A DNA stretch of 64,000 bases from Rhodanobacter denitrificans (GTDB lineage: Bacteria; Pseudomonadota; Gammaproteobacteria; Xanthomonadales; Rhodanobacteraceae), in contig NC_020541.1 in assembly GCF_000230695.2 (NCBI RefSeq), positions 3,162,001 to 3,226,000 of the forward strand, read 5' to 3'. The position numbers and the translations under genes were made by a program. The notes below the pieces were generated by a model. That model saw only the letters and a program-made list of their open reading frames with translations. It was not told the origin of the DNA and made no database searches. Positions within the stretch are counted from its first letter, which is position 1, and the number at the start of each line of letters is the position of its first letter. Shown here one piece after another: positions 1-7,805 of this stretch.

Positions 1-993
1 CCCCACAAAAACGATCTTGTCGATACGCACTGGCAGGTCATACCACGTTTCCGATTGACCTTTAACGTCCAGCCGCGGGGTTCCGACGGTAAAGAAGATG
101 TAACTCAGCGAGGTCAGTTGCCAATTGGCGACCTTGGTGTGATCAATATCGACCACCAGTTTGTAAGTGGTTTCGCCGAAGCCAGGATTCACGTTGGGAG
201 ACGTCGGATCGGGCCAATGGGGATAGAGCCCCGACCTCATGTCGCCCCAAGACCAGTGGGGACCAATAATGTTGAAGTACGTACCGGAATCGCCCTGCAC
301 CATGCCCGACACAGTTCCTCCCAGCAGCTGGATGACAATGTCCTCGTCGGTGGGCGTCAGGCGAGGTTGACCCGGCACGTTCCAGAACATTCCGACTATT
401 TGTCCGCGGTAATAGTATTTGCGCGTGGCTCTCAACTCGGCGATGCGCTTCCGAACCGTGTCCTCGGTCGCGGATGAATCCAGCATCTTCTCCCGCCCCA
501 GGCAGTAGGAGAGTTCTCGGGGCGTGAGGGTGCGGCCCGTCACGATTAGCCCGATGTACTCGGGGTCGCAGGTGTCCACCCCAGATGTGCCCCTGACGTT
601 GTAGCGCGACTGGGCGCTTGAGCCCCAGCGGATGTGGGTGTACCCGTCGATCTGCGGTGGGTCGAAGACCAAGTGATTCCAGTTCATGCCGCCGTCCAGC
701 TCATCTCCATGGATTCCATCGTTACCTTGGGTGGCAGTGCTGGCGGCACCGCTACCGAAGGGCGGCATTCCGGCACGTGTGTGCGTGATCGACTGTACCG
801 CCGCCCCACCCATCTGAGTGGCCGCCTGTTCTACGCCTCGTCCGAGTTGCTTGAAGAAACCACCAATCTTGCTGCCAGTGGACGGTTGGGCGGCGGTGCC
901 GGCATGGGCCGGTTGATCTTGTGCGGCGGCGGTTCCGGTGAGAGTGAGAGCGAGGGCTAGCGCCCCCGCCCGCAGGTGGAAAATGGTGATCAT
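1..993 (-). CDS. Secreted protein of unknown function, C-terminus beyond window edge
   Basis: An open frame of 331 codons runs from an ATG at 993 to the first base of the window without a stop, so the C-terminus is missing. The first 24 residues form a clear Sec signal peptide (basic start, hydrophobic core rich in Ala/Leu, cleavage likely after TGTAAA before QDQPA). A Gly/Ala-rich linker follows, then a mixed polar region with many Trp, Tyr and Gly residues that looks like an extracytoplasmic domain. I do not recognise the family. It is the last visible gene of a minus-strand group (2581 to 1) encoding only exported products, so it may work with the lipoproteins upstream. The start is chosen because the signal peptide begins there. 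Nothing shows whether it is periplasmic or released. Confidence 0.75.
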   Translation of the reverse strand, partial: MITIFHLRAGALALALTLTGTAAAQDQPAHAGTAAQPSTGSKIGGFFKQLGRGVEQAATQMGGAAVQSITHTRAGMPPFGSGAASTATQGNDGIHGDELDGGMNWNHLVFDPPQIDGYTHIRWGSSAQSRYNVRGTSGVDTCDPEYIGLIVTGRTLTPRELSYCLGREKMLDSSATEDTVRKRIAELRATRKYYYRGQIVGMFWNVPGQPRLTPTDEDIVIQLLGGTVSGMVQGDSGTYFNIIGPHWSWGDMRSGLYPHWPDPTSPNVNPGFGETTYKLVVDIDHTKVANWQLTSLSYIFFTVGTPRLDVKGQSETWYDLPVRIDKIVFVG

Positions 994-1117
994 GGTGATG
1001 CGCCTTGTGATGGCTTGGCCGGAGTGTGGTCACACGGATTTGGGCTTCTGGACTACGAACATCCAGGAAGCGCTTCCTGACCCCGGCTCCTGGTCTTGTG
1101 CAACGGATACGATGGAT

Positions 1118-1315
1118 CTAGCTGGCTTTGGCCAGTTCCGTCAGCGTATGCGTGCCAGCATGGCCGCACACGGGCACGGTCGTGTCCTGCAGGCGGTTGG
1201 TTGCCATGGGCGATTTGGCGTGCGAGTAGCACACGTCTGCATCGCCGGCCCATAAAGCAGTTGCAAAAAGCATCAGGCACATGCCGAACGTGGCCGTCTT
1301 GAGAGACGTCATCAT
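1118..1315 (-). CDS. Small exported protein, 65 aa
   Basis: A 65-residue product with a typical signal peptide (MMTSLKTATFGMCLMLFATA, cleavage near LWA-GDADVC) and a mature part of about 40 residues holding two Cys, which could form a disulfide. Its ATGATG start overlaps the TGA of the preceding lipoprotein gene, suggesting translational coupling. No family recognised. Start could be the first or second Met (1315 or 1312). Confidence 0.6.
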   Translation of the reverse strand: MMTSLKTATFGMCLMLFATALWAGDADVCYSHAKSPMATNRLQDTTVPVCGHAGTHTLTELAKAS

Positions 1316-2115
1316 TGCTCTCCCTTGTTCTGCGCTGCCGTATCTTCGAGCAACACCTGACCGTGCAAGTCAAGCAACTGCACCTTGGTGACAACGGCCT
1401 GCACGGTGGTATAGCCGTTATCGCCCGTGCTCTGGATAAATGCGAAAATACGCATGTGCAATTGACCAAGAGTTGCCTCGATAGCACGGGCCTTCGCTTG
1501 ATCCGTGACGTGTAATTGCTGAAAAGCCTCGCCATTCGTCATAACAAGGCTGATGCCATTACTTAATTCGTACATGCTGCCGTCATGAACGATGCTGTCG
1601 CTGAACCTGATTCCTTGACCTTGCTGGAATAGGGTTTCGCCGACAGCAAAAGTATGGTTGGCGAAGTCGTAATGCCCGATCTCAGGGCTATCGTCTGTGT
1701 AAGTGATGTACCGATGCGCCTTGGCATCGGCAACTCCGGCGTCGAGACTCGGTTGCAATGTCTTCAGCAAGTCGTGCTTCTTGAAGGCATCGGAGGTTAA
1801 GTAGTAGTCGATGGAATACGATTCTGCCATTTTGTCGTAATTCGCCGGCAACCCGGAAAACGCGGCATACAGGAACAGGAGCTGGCTGCCCTTGGATATC
1901 TCCACGTAGGCGCTGTCAGGTGTGGCGAGATCGGGCTGCGGCAAACTGGCCGTTTTCGCAGCCTGCTGCACGGCGGCCGGCGACAGCGCGCTGCTCAATG
2001 AAGGTTTCGATGCCGAAGCACTGGTGTCGGACGAAGGCGCGGATTTGGAACAGGCACCAAGCATCAGAGTAGCCACCACGAGGGCGGATGCAGACAGCAA
2101 AACGGAACGGGACAT
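1312..2115 (-). CDS. Putative lipoprotein, 267 aa
   Basis: The start at 2115 is preferred over an upstream in-frame start at 2226 because the residues from it read as a lipoprotein signal: MSRSVLLSASALVV, then lipobox LGAC with Cys at about residue 21, followed by a Ser/Ala-rich linker. The longer start would also overlap the next gene. The body (residues 50-260) is a soluble mixed alpha/beta domain with no membrane segment. It recalls the DUF4852-type group of small exported proteins, but I cannot check that. Likely periplasmic, membrane anchored. It lies between another lipoprotein gene (49 bases upstream) and a small exported protein gene (4-bp overlap), forming an apparent operon. Confidence 0.7.
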   Translation of the reverse strand: MSRSVLLSASALVVATLMLGACSKSAPSSDTSASASKPSLSSALSPAAVQQAAKTASLPQPDLATPDSAYVEISKGSQLLFLYAAFSGLPANYDKMAESYSIDYYLTSDAFKKHDLLKTLQPSLDAGVADAKAHRYITYTDDSPEIGHYDFANHTFAVGETLFQQGQGIRFSDSIVHDGSMYELSNGISLVMTNGEAFQQLHVTDQAKARAIEATLGQLHMRIFAFIQSTGDNGYTTVQAVVTKVQLLDLHGQVLLEDTAAQNKGEQ

Positions 2116-2164
2116 AACGATTTTCCGAAAGTTTGTGGACGACCTGATAGAGGAAGAGTCGATG

Positions 2165-2581
2165 TCATTCATCAGCGTCAGGTAACACTTTGGACAGATA
2201 AAAATCCCTCCATTTGTCTCCATCACCGATGGCCAAAGATTTATCTTTGCTTGGGCAGTTCATGCTGGTCAGTTTGATCTGCGCTCCGTCATTCAAGATC
2301 GTGGCGCTCTCAATTACTGAAGGACAACCGTTGCTGTTACCGTGCGTCGTAAACGTCAACCTATCTCCATCCTGTACATAATCGACGTCATATGACATAC
2401 CGCTCCAGAGAGATGTACCTATAAGCCATAAATCAGCCTTCGTTGAGGTCTTGAATTTGACATATCCCGCATTGCCATTGTAGGTTCCAGAGACAGGCGG
2501 CGTTTTATGGCATGCGCTGAGTAAAGCAACGACACTAATTACCGCGATCGAAGACAAGAGTTTTCTTGTTGCCATTGACAT
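2165..2581 (-). CDS. Putative lipoprotein, 138 aa
   Basis: Begins with MSMATRKLLSSIAVISVV and lipobox LSAC (Cys at about residue 24), giving a mature beta-rich domain of about 115 residues with a second Cys pair that could form a disulfide. The start at 2581 has AGGAAA about nine bases upstream; the Met at 2575 is an alternative. The family is not recognised. Base composition is clearly lower in GC than the surroundings, hinting at transfer. First gene of the exported-protein group that continues leftwards to the window edge. Confidence 0.65.
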   Translation of the reverse strand: MSMATRKLLSSIAVISVVALLSACHKTPPVSGTYNGNAGYVKFKTSTKADLWLIGTSLWSGMSYDVDYVQDGDRLTFTTHGNSNGCPSVIESATILNDGAQIKLTSMNCPSKDKSLAIGDGDKWRDFYLSKVLPDADE

Positions 2582-2721
2582 GCCTATGTTTCCTGTTTGA
2601 TATGAATAGGAAGAGTGGTGTCGGTAGAGCACATTTCAGGGATGCTTTAGTTTCCTGCCCTGGTGCGACTGAACCGTCACCCTGGTGATGCGGTAGCTAC
2701 CAACAGATTCGTGAGTGGTTT

Positions 2722-3489
2722 TTAGCCCGCCGGTGACAACAGCGCGCGCTTCAGGCCGATGGCAGCGATAAACAGTGCGGTCAGCAGGCACAGCACCGCT
2801 CCGGCACCGGGGCTGAGCATGTTGCTGATCTGGTCGCTCATCTGTTGGGCATAGCCGCTGCCCAGTAAGCTGCCCCCCGCGCTGCCGGCTTGGCTTATCG
2901 CGCTGTGGATGTCGAACCACGGCTTGAGCGTGGCCAGTAGTGGCAACAGCAGCGCCAGCCAGGCCCAGCGGTTGCGCCAGAACAGCGGCAACCCGATCGA
3001 CAGGATGCCCAGCCAGGGCCAGAAGCTGCTGCCGGCTGACCCACCCAGGCTTTCAGTTGCCCCGGCCAGACTGGTCAGCGAAAAACCCCTGCTCATGCCT
3101 GTGCCTGGGAGTTTGATTTCCAGATACGACAGGAACAGCGCACCGATGGCGAACAGGCCCTGTGCGATCAACAGTGGCTTGCCTAGTCGGGTCAGCCAAG
3201 CGCCGGCGCCTCCCGCAGGGGCACCTTCCTTCAACGACTGCAGGGCTGCGCCACCCGCGCTACCCAATCTGCCCGCTAGCACGCCGGCCTTCTCTTTCAG
3301 CAGCACGTCATCAGTAATGCGTGTCACCGACTGAAGTTGGTCATCCACTATCCCAAGCTCCACGGTCTGGTTCACGGTAGGGGCGCTGTCACTGCGCCAC
3401 TGACTGATGTCGAAGGCGAACTGGCGTTCGCCAGCCAGGATCAGGCCTTTGCCATCGTTGCCGTTGTAGTGGATGATCTTTCCTCGCAT
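2722..3489 (-). CDS. Cold-shock-like domain fused to membrane protein, 255 aa
   Basis: Residues 1-60 resemble a cold-shock/OB fold: MRGKIIHYNGNDGKGLIL, then QFAFDISQW, matching the usual pattern of a basic beta strand, a Gly-x-Gly-x-Ile loop and an F-x-F motif. About 30 charged residues and a Gly/Ala-rich linker follow, then roughly four hydrophobic segments (near residues 105-125, 155-195 and 225-250) that should span the inner membrane. The start at 3489 has AGAGGA eight bases upstream; an upstream in-frame start lacks one. Fusions of a small nucleic-acid-binding-like fold to a membrane anchor occur in proteobacteria but their role is unclear. Divergent from the kinase gene at 3653, with which it may share the 160-base promoter region. 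Confidence 0.7.
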   Translation of the reverse strand: MRGKIIHYNGNDGKGLILAGERQFAFDISQWRSDSAPTVNQTVELGIVDDQLQSVTRITDDVLLKEKAGVLAGRLGSAGGAALQSLKEGAPAGGAGAWLTRLGKPLLIAQGLFAIGALFLSYLEIKLPGTGMSRGFSLTSLAGATESLGGSAGSSFWPWLGILSIGLPLFWRNRWAWLALLLPLLATLKPWFDIHSAISQAGSAGGSLLGSGYAQQMSDQISNMLSPGAGAVLCLLTALFIAAIGLKRALLSPAG

Positions 3490-3652
3490 GGGGAATCCTC
3501 TTGGTCGGTTGGCACCAGCAGTCACTGGTGGTGCCGATAGTCCGTGGACTGTTCGCTGGATGTCCTCACGCCTTTCAAACGAAGTTCAAATGAAATTTAT
3601 CTAGCTGATTTGTAAATTTTTTTTGCTGTCGTTGTCGAAACAGGGGTTGGGA

Positions 3653-6310
3653 ATGACATCGAGTCACGCGGTTCCGGAAGCACCGGTGCTTTACAGGTGG
3701 TCGTTCGGCAAGACGGAATTTGACGAGGGGCGCTGGCAGCTGAGCATGGAGGGGGTGGTTGTCGAGCTGGAGCGCAAGCCGCTCGATGTCCTCCAGTACT
3801 TGCTGCACCACGCCGGCGAGGCAGTGACCAAGGAGGAACTGCTGGCCACGGTGTGGGAAGGCCGGATCGTGGTCGAGGCCGTGTTGACCAACGCCATCGG
3901 TAAGCTGCGCAAGGCGCTGCGGGACGAAGAGCAGGAACTCATACTCACCTTGCCCAAGGTCGGTTATCGCCTGGATGCCAAGGTCAGCCGCCGCGTGGTT
4001 GAGCACGTGCCGGAGGCGAGTCGCTTGTCGGTGGGCGACCTTGTCCCGCGTCGCGGCAACTGGCGCTTGGAGCAAGCGCTGGCCCGCCGCGGTGACGGCG
4101 AGGTGTGGCTGGCCCGGCATACCAAGACCGGACAAACCCGCGTTTTCAAGTTCAGTCTGGACGGGTTTCGCCTGACCGGTCTCAAACGCGAGGTCACGGT
4201 TGGGCGACTGCTGGAACAGGCGCTGGACAAACGCCCGGATCTCGTCCATGTCATCGACTGGGATTTCGAGCAGGCACCGTACTTCATTGAATTCGAATAT
4301 GGCGGCGTCAGCCTGGATACTTGGCAAGAAGGCGGGAGCGGTATCGAAGCCCTGCCGCTGGAAACGCGCCTGGCGCTCTTCGTGGAGGCTGCCGACACCG
4401 TGGCGGCCGCGCATGGCGTCGGCGTGTTGCACAAGGATCTGAAGCCGGCCAACCTGCTGGTATACGGTGAACCGGGCGATTGGCACCTGCGCGTGGCGGA
4501 TTTCGGCAGCAGCCGAGTGTTCGATCCAGGGCTGCTGGATAATCTGGGCATTACCCGACTGGGGCTCACGCAGACCCAGGCACTGTCGTCGGACACCGGT
4601 ACTCCGCTGTACTTGGCACCGGAAGTCATGGCAGGACAGGTGCCCACCATCAAGAGCGACATCTACGCACTCGGCGTCACCTTGTACCAACTCATTGTGG
4701 GCGACTTCCGGCGACCACTGTCTGCCGGATGGGAGAACGACATCCCCGACCCCTTGCTGCGAGCCGACATCGCGGCGGCGGCCAACGGAGATCCCACACG
4801 GCGCCCGGAGTCGGTGGCCACCCTGGCTGAAGGCATCCGCAATCTGGAGCAACGCCGGCAGAAGGCGGCACTCGAAGCCAGCGTGCGGGATCGCATTGCC
4901 GTTGCCGAGCGACGCGCTGCACTGGCGCGTGCCCGGCGGCCGTGGATCGCCGCCGCCATGCTGGTACTGGTCGCAGGTACGGCGATTTCGCTGTTCTATG
5001 CGCAGCGCTCATATCGGAGCTCGCAACAAGCTCTGTCCGCCCAAGCCAAATCGCTGGCGGACAACGTCAGGATGAAGGCCGCGATTGGGAATGCGGATGC
5101 TCTCAACGACTTTCTGGTGCACAAGTTGCTGGAACCAGCCGACATCTTCAGCACCGGAAAGAGCAACACGACCCTGCTGGATGCATGGAACAAGGCCGAA
5201 CCAAAGATAGCCACAAGCTTTGCCGGTCACCCCAAGCCGGAAATCAACCTGCGCGGCATGTTGGCCCGCGTCTACGACGCCAACCTTCAATACGACAAGG
5301 CCAACGAGCAAAATGCCCGGTCGGTGGCCCTACTGATCGCCAACCCGGACATTCCCCGCAAATATGAGTGGGAATACCGCCTGCACCAAGGCAACGATCT
5401 ATCCAGGCTCGGTAAGCTGAAGGAGGCCGGCGACGTCATCGCGCCCGTTCTCAAGGCTGCCGCTGAAGGGAAGCTCGACGACCCCAATCTGCTTTACTCG
5501 CTTTACAGCCTCGAAGCACGCCGCAACGAAAACACTTCGCCGGCACAAGCCATAGCACTTTCCCGGAAAGCCCTCGACGCCGCCAAACGGGAGACAGCCT
5601 ATCCTCGGGCTGCAATTGCCGCCGAGTTGAACTTGGCCAGCGAACTGGAAACGGCCGGTCAATATAAGGAGGACATCTCGCTGCTACTGGATGCACAGAA
5701 AAGGTCGACCACCGCCTACGGGCCGAAGCACACGATCACGCTCAATGTTCGCCGAAACTTGGTCATGGCCTACGCCGCATCCGGCAAGCTTGATCAAGCG
5801 CAGCGCCAACTGGATGCCCTCAAGGTGGATTTTATCGACACCTATGGAAAAAACTCCCGATGGCAGGTTGGTATGGATCGGGCGCAAGCCAACATCTACG
5901 CGCTGGAAGGGCAATATGCCAAGGTTCTCCCGCTATTCGCTTCAATCTACCAGCATGAGAAGGCGATCACGGGCCCCAGCGGGAACACCACTCTCTACGA
6001 TCTGCGCGAGTACATTGAGGTCGCCCGACTGGTCGATCCCAAGCTCGCCAGCCGGCTACTCGACACCATGGATGAGGCCATCGCCACCCTTCCTGCGGGA
6101 GCCGCTGGCCAGTACGGTGCCACCTCTGCCTTACAACGAGCTTGCGTACTGGTTGCCGAAGGACAGCCTGGGAAGGCCCGCGCGCTAGCTGGCTCGCTGA
6201 ACAGCACAAAGCTCGACAAATTGGACCCAACAGGCGAATGGAGCAAACGCGCCAAGAGCCTCACTCAGCCGGAGGCAGCGCAGAAGTCCGTATGCGCAAC
6301 CACAATGTAA
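3653..6310 (+). CDS. Winged-helix / Ser-Thr kinase / TPR membrane protein, 885 aa
   Basis: Four parts in order: an OmpR/ToxR-type winged-helix DNA-binding domain (residues 20-110, ending LPKVGYRLDA); a protein kinase domain (130-400) with ATP-binding Lys166 (RVFKF), catalytic loop HKDLKPANLL (Asp262), DFG at 283 and an APE motif; a basic stretch and one membrane segment at about 430-450; then a 430-residue alpha-helical tail of TPR type, which by topology would be periplasmic. The catalytic residues look intact, so it should be an active Ser/Thr kinase that could also bind DNA from the membrane. The ATG at 3653 is chosen over an in-frame TTG at 3623. No partner is obvious; the divergent gene at 2722 is a candidate target. 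Such architectures are known in Xanthomonadales but individual functions are mostly open. Confidence 0.85.
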   Translation: MTSSHAVPEAPVLYRWSFGKTEFDEGRWQLSMEGVVVELERKPLDVLQYLLHHAGEAVTKEELLATVWEGRIVVEAVLTNAIGKLRKALRDEEQELILTLPKVGYRLDAKVSRRVVEHVPEASRLSVGDLVPRRGNWRLEQALARRGDGEVWLARHTKTGQTRVFKFSLDGFRLTGLKREVTVGRLLEQALDKRPDLVHVIDWDFEQAPYFIEFEYGGVSLDTWQEGGSGIEALPLETRLALFVEAADTVAAAHGVGVLHKDLKPANLLVYGEPGDWHLRVADFGSSRVFDPGLLDNLGITRLGLTQTQALSSDTGTPLYLAPEVMAGQVPTIKSDIYALGVTLYQLIVGDFRRPLSAGWENDIPDPLLRADIAAAANGDPTRRPESVATLAEGIRNLEQRRQKAALEASVRDRIAVAERRAALARARRPWIAAAMLVLVAGTAISLFYAQRSYRSSQQALSAQAKSLADNVRMKAAIGNADALNDFLVHKLLEPADIFSTGKSNTTLLDAWNKAEPKIATSFAGHPKPEINLRGMLARVYDANLQYDKANEQNARSVALLIANPDIPRKYEWEYRLHQGNDLSRLGKLKEAGDVIAPVLKAAAEGKLDDPNLLYSLYSLEARRNENTSPAQAIALSRKALDAAKRETAYPRAAIAAELNLASELETAGQYKEDISLLLDAQKRSTTAYGPKHTITLNVRRNLVMAYAASGKLDQAQRQLDALKVDFIDTYGKNSRWQVGMDRAQANIYALEGQYAKVLPLFASIYQHEKAITGPSGNTTLYDLREYIEVARLVDPKLASRLLDTMDEAIATLPAGAAGQYGATSALQRACVLVAEGQPGKARALAGSLNSTKLDKLDPTGEWSKRAKSLTQPEAAQKSVCATTM

Positions 6311-6327
6311 TGATCGGTGAGGGTTAG

Positions 6328-6477
6328 CGCTCAGGGAACGACACCGGTCAGCATCAATTCGCTCTGAACGAGATGCACGGCGATCACATCACGCCGTGGT
6401 CCAAGGGCGGTCACACCACCCCCGAGAACTGCCAGATGCTCTGCATCCCGTGCAATCGGGACGAGAGCGATCAATGA
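6328..6477 (+). pseudogene. HNH endonuclease C-terminal remnant
   Basis: A short open frame (49 codons, between an in-frame TAG at 6325 and TGA at 6475) encodes the C-terminal half of an HNH nuclease: [14 protein letters not shown], then [14 protein letters not shown]. The His-Asn-His core and the final Cys pair are those of McrA-like HNH domains. There is no start codon with a ribosome site and the N-terminal half is absent, so this is a gene relic, lying just after the kinase gene and before the H-NS gene. Confidence 0.7.
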
Positions 6478-6524
6478 TCTCATCGCACCGTCGAAAGCCA
6501 TCCCACCACACAGAGAATCACTCC

Positions 6525-6929
6525 ATGGCCATTGATCTGAACAACCTCTCCCCGAAAGAACTTCAAGCGCTCATTGCAAACGCGAACGCTCGGATGCACG
6601 AAGCGCACGCGAACCAGGTTCGTGCGGTGCGCGCGAAGATCGATGCGATGCTCCAATCGGCCGGGCTGACGATCAACGAGGTCTACCCGACCCGGGGTGG
6701 CAAGAAGTCCGCGACCAAGAAAGGAACGGTTGCGCCGAAGTACCTCAACCCCAACGGTCCGGACACCTGGTCCGGCCGTGGCCGTGCGCCGGTGTGGTTT
6801 TCCGAGGCCCTCAAGAAGCGCGGCGTCACCGCTGAGAGCTTGCTGATTGGTGGCGGCGCCAAGAAAGCCGCAACGGCCAAAAAGGCTACGGTGAAAAAGG
6901 CCAAGAAGGCCCCCGTCAAAAAAGCCTGA
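6525..6929 (+). CDS. H-NS family nucleoid protein, 134 aa
   Basis: The N-terminal half (residues 1-50) is a helical oligomerisation region; residues 75-100 hold the H-NS DNA-binding motif (KYLNPNGPDTWSGRGRAPVW) with the conserved W-S-G-R-G-R-x-P core. The last 30 residues form a Lys/Ala-rich tail with repeated AKKA units, like histone H1-type tails, which should add non-specific DNA binding. H-NS proteins silence AT-rich, often horizontally acquired DNA; here the gene lies next to a low-GC tRNA-Phe island. Start at 6525 fixed by the family's usual N-terminus. A strong terminator follows at 6950. Confidence 0.85.
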   Translation: MAIDLNNLSPKELQALIANANARMHEAHANQVRAVRAKIDAMLQSAGLTINEVYPTRGGKKSATKKGTVAPKYLNPNGPDTWSGRGRAPVWFSEALKKRGVTAESLLIGGGAKKAATAKKATVKKAKKAPVKKA

Positions 6930-6949
6930 CATCAGAAGCTTCAACAAAC

Positions 6950-6976
6950 AAAGGCATCCGGAAGGGTGCCTTTTTT
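6950..6976 (+). terminator. Rho-independent terminator after the H-NS gene
   Basis: AAAGGCATCC, a GGAA loop and GGGTGCCTTT form a 10-bp stem (one G-T pair) followed by further T residues, 20 bases after the H-NS stop codon. Confidence 0.85.
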
Positions 6977-7282
6977 GTTGAGCAGGGCTCCTTGGTGCCG
7001 CGCAGAGACAGCTGATGGTCACCGACGGGTCGTCGGCCTCGTCCACATCCTCAACCCCACCGGATCGACCCGCACCACACCGGGAACCCGGCGTCGAAGA
7101 ATGTGATGCATCGTGCAGATTGAGAAATAGCGTCATACGGCAACCCTCGCAACTCCAACCCGCAAACAACCCGCGGGCTACGCCGAAAAAGAGGGGGTTG
7201 GACCGGGTAAGACCGGGAAGAGCTCCGTCCGAAAGCCCGGAAAACAAGGAGTTTTGGCCCGAGGAGCCGTTCGCCGCGAATC
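6977..7282. other. Intergenic, no gene seen
   Basis: About 300 bases between the H-NS terminator and the left tRNA-Phe repeat. Long frames here on the minus strand run antisense through the H-NS gene and the tRNA fragment and do not look like proteins. Nothing else supported. Confidence 0.5.
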
Positions 7283-7330
7283 TTGAAAATCCCCGTGTCG
7301 GCGGTTCGATTCCGTCCCCGGCCACCATTT
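7283..7330 (+). repeat. Left attachment repeat: 3' half of tRNA-Phe(GAA)
   Basis: Identical over 48 bases to 12948-12995. It reads as the 3' part of tRNA-Phe: the end of the anticodon loop with GAA (TTGAAAATCCCC), variable loop, T arm with TTCGATT loop and 5-bp stem, acceptor strand CCCGGCC, discriminator A and encoded CCA (ending at 7327). The bases upstream do not supply the D arm or 5' acceptor strand, so this is not a working tRNA but the displaced 3' end typical of integration into a tRNA gene. Confidence 0.85.
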
Positions 7331-7394
7331 TATGGTTGTATATCAAAGACTTAGCCTGCTTTGCGATTTTTCGTGAAGTGGGCTTTTCTTTTGC

Positions 7395-7414
7395 AGGTAA
7401 CGTCTTGGTAACGG
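7395..7414 (+). repeat. Possible recombinase arm site, left (AGGTAACG type)
   Basis: AGGTAACGTCTTGGTAACGG, identical to 12821-12840. It contains GGTAACG twice with an 11-base period, about one helical turn, as in integrase arm-type binding sites. It lies 64 bases inside the left tRNA repeat. Confidence 0.5.
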
Positions 7415-7445
7415 CCAGAGCACCCGTTTGGGGCTTTAAAGTGTT

Positions 7446-7526
7446 CGACGAACAAATCCCCTGCTCGACGAACATGTCCCCTGTCCGACGAATTACATCC
7501 CCTGCTCGACGAATGATCGACGAATG
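7446..7526 (+). repeat. Tandem 20-21-bp repeats (CGACGAA...CCCCTG), left island end
   Basis: Three near-identical units (7446, 7466, 7486) of pattern CGACGAAnnnnTCCCCTGCT followed by two truncated ones (7507, 7518). The segment 7496-7522 recurs at 12772-12798 with a single mismatch. Not a CRISPR, because there are no spacers. Best read as arm-type protein-binding sites or a remnant of the attachment region. Confidence 0.55.
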
Positions 7527-7727
7527 GGGGCCATGCATGCGGGCGTTCGGACGCTTGCGAACGACCCGTTTAGACGTCCATTTCGTGGTTTCCGTCAGAA
7601 AACCCTGACACCCACCAGCACCCTACCCTGATGGGCTACAGGCTACACCGCTGGCACACTGTCCGTGTCTGGGAAGTCTGGACGCCGTGGAGGCCTCCAC
7701 ATCAAGGATGACCGACGCACCAGACCA

Positions 7728-7760
7728 CGCCACCTCTTCATGGGGTGGCGTTTTTGTTTT
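7728..7760 (+). terminator. Orphan rho-independent terminator
   Basis: CGCCACC and GGTGGCG form a perfect 7-bp stem around an 8-9-base loop, followed by TTTTTGTTTT. No plus-strand gene ends just upstream, so it may end a small RNA or shield the gene at 7806 from outside transcription. Confidence 0.65.
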
Positions 7761-7805
7761 GGGCATCGCATGCTCGACCACGACAACAGCGGGGGGGGGG
7801 GCGTC

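Noticed and set aside
7283..7330. A working tRNA-Phe gene
   Set aside because: Only the 3' half is present; the D arm and 5' acceptor strand are missing. The same holds for 12948-12995.
7446..7526. Tandem 20-bp repeats as a CRISPR array
   Set aside because: Units are directly adjacent and degenerate, with no spacers of constant length and no cas genes.
6480..7538. Long minus-strand frame of 352 codons
   Set aside because: It is antisense to the H-NS gene and reads through the tRNA-Phe fragment, giving the GDGIEPPTRGFS string that arises whenever this tRNA end is translated. No ribosome site or domain.
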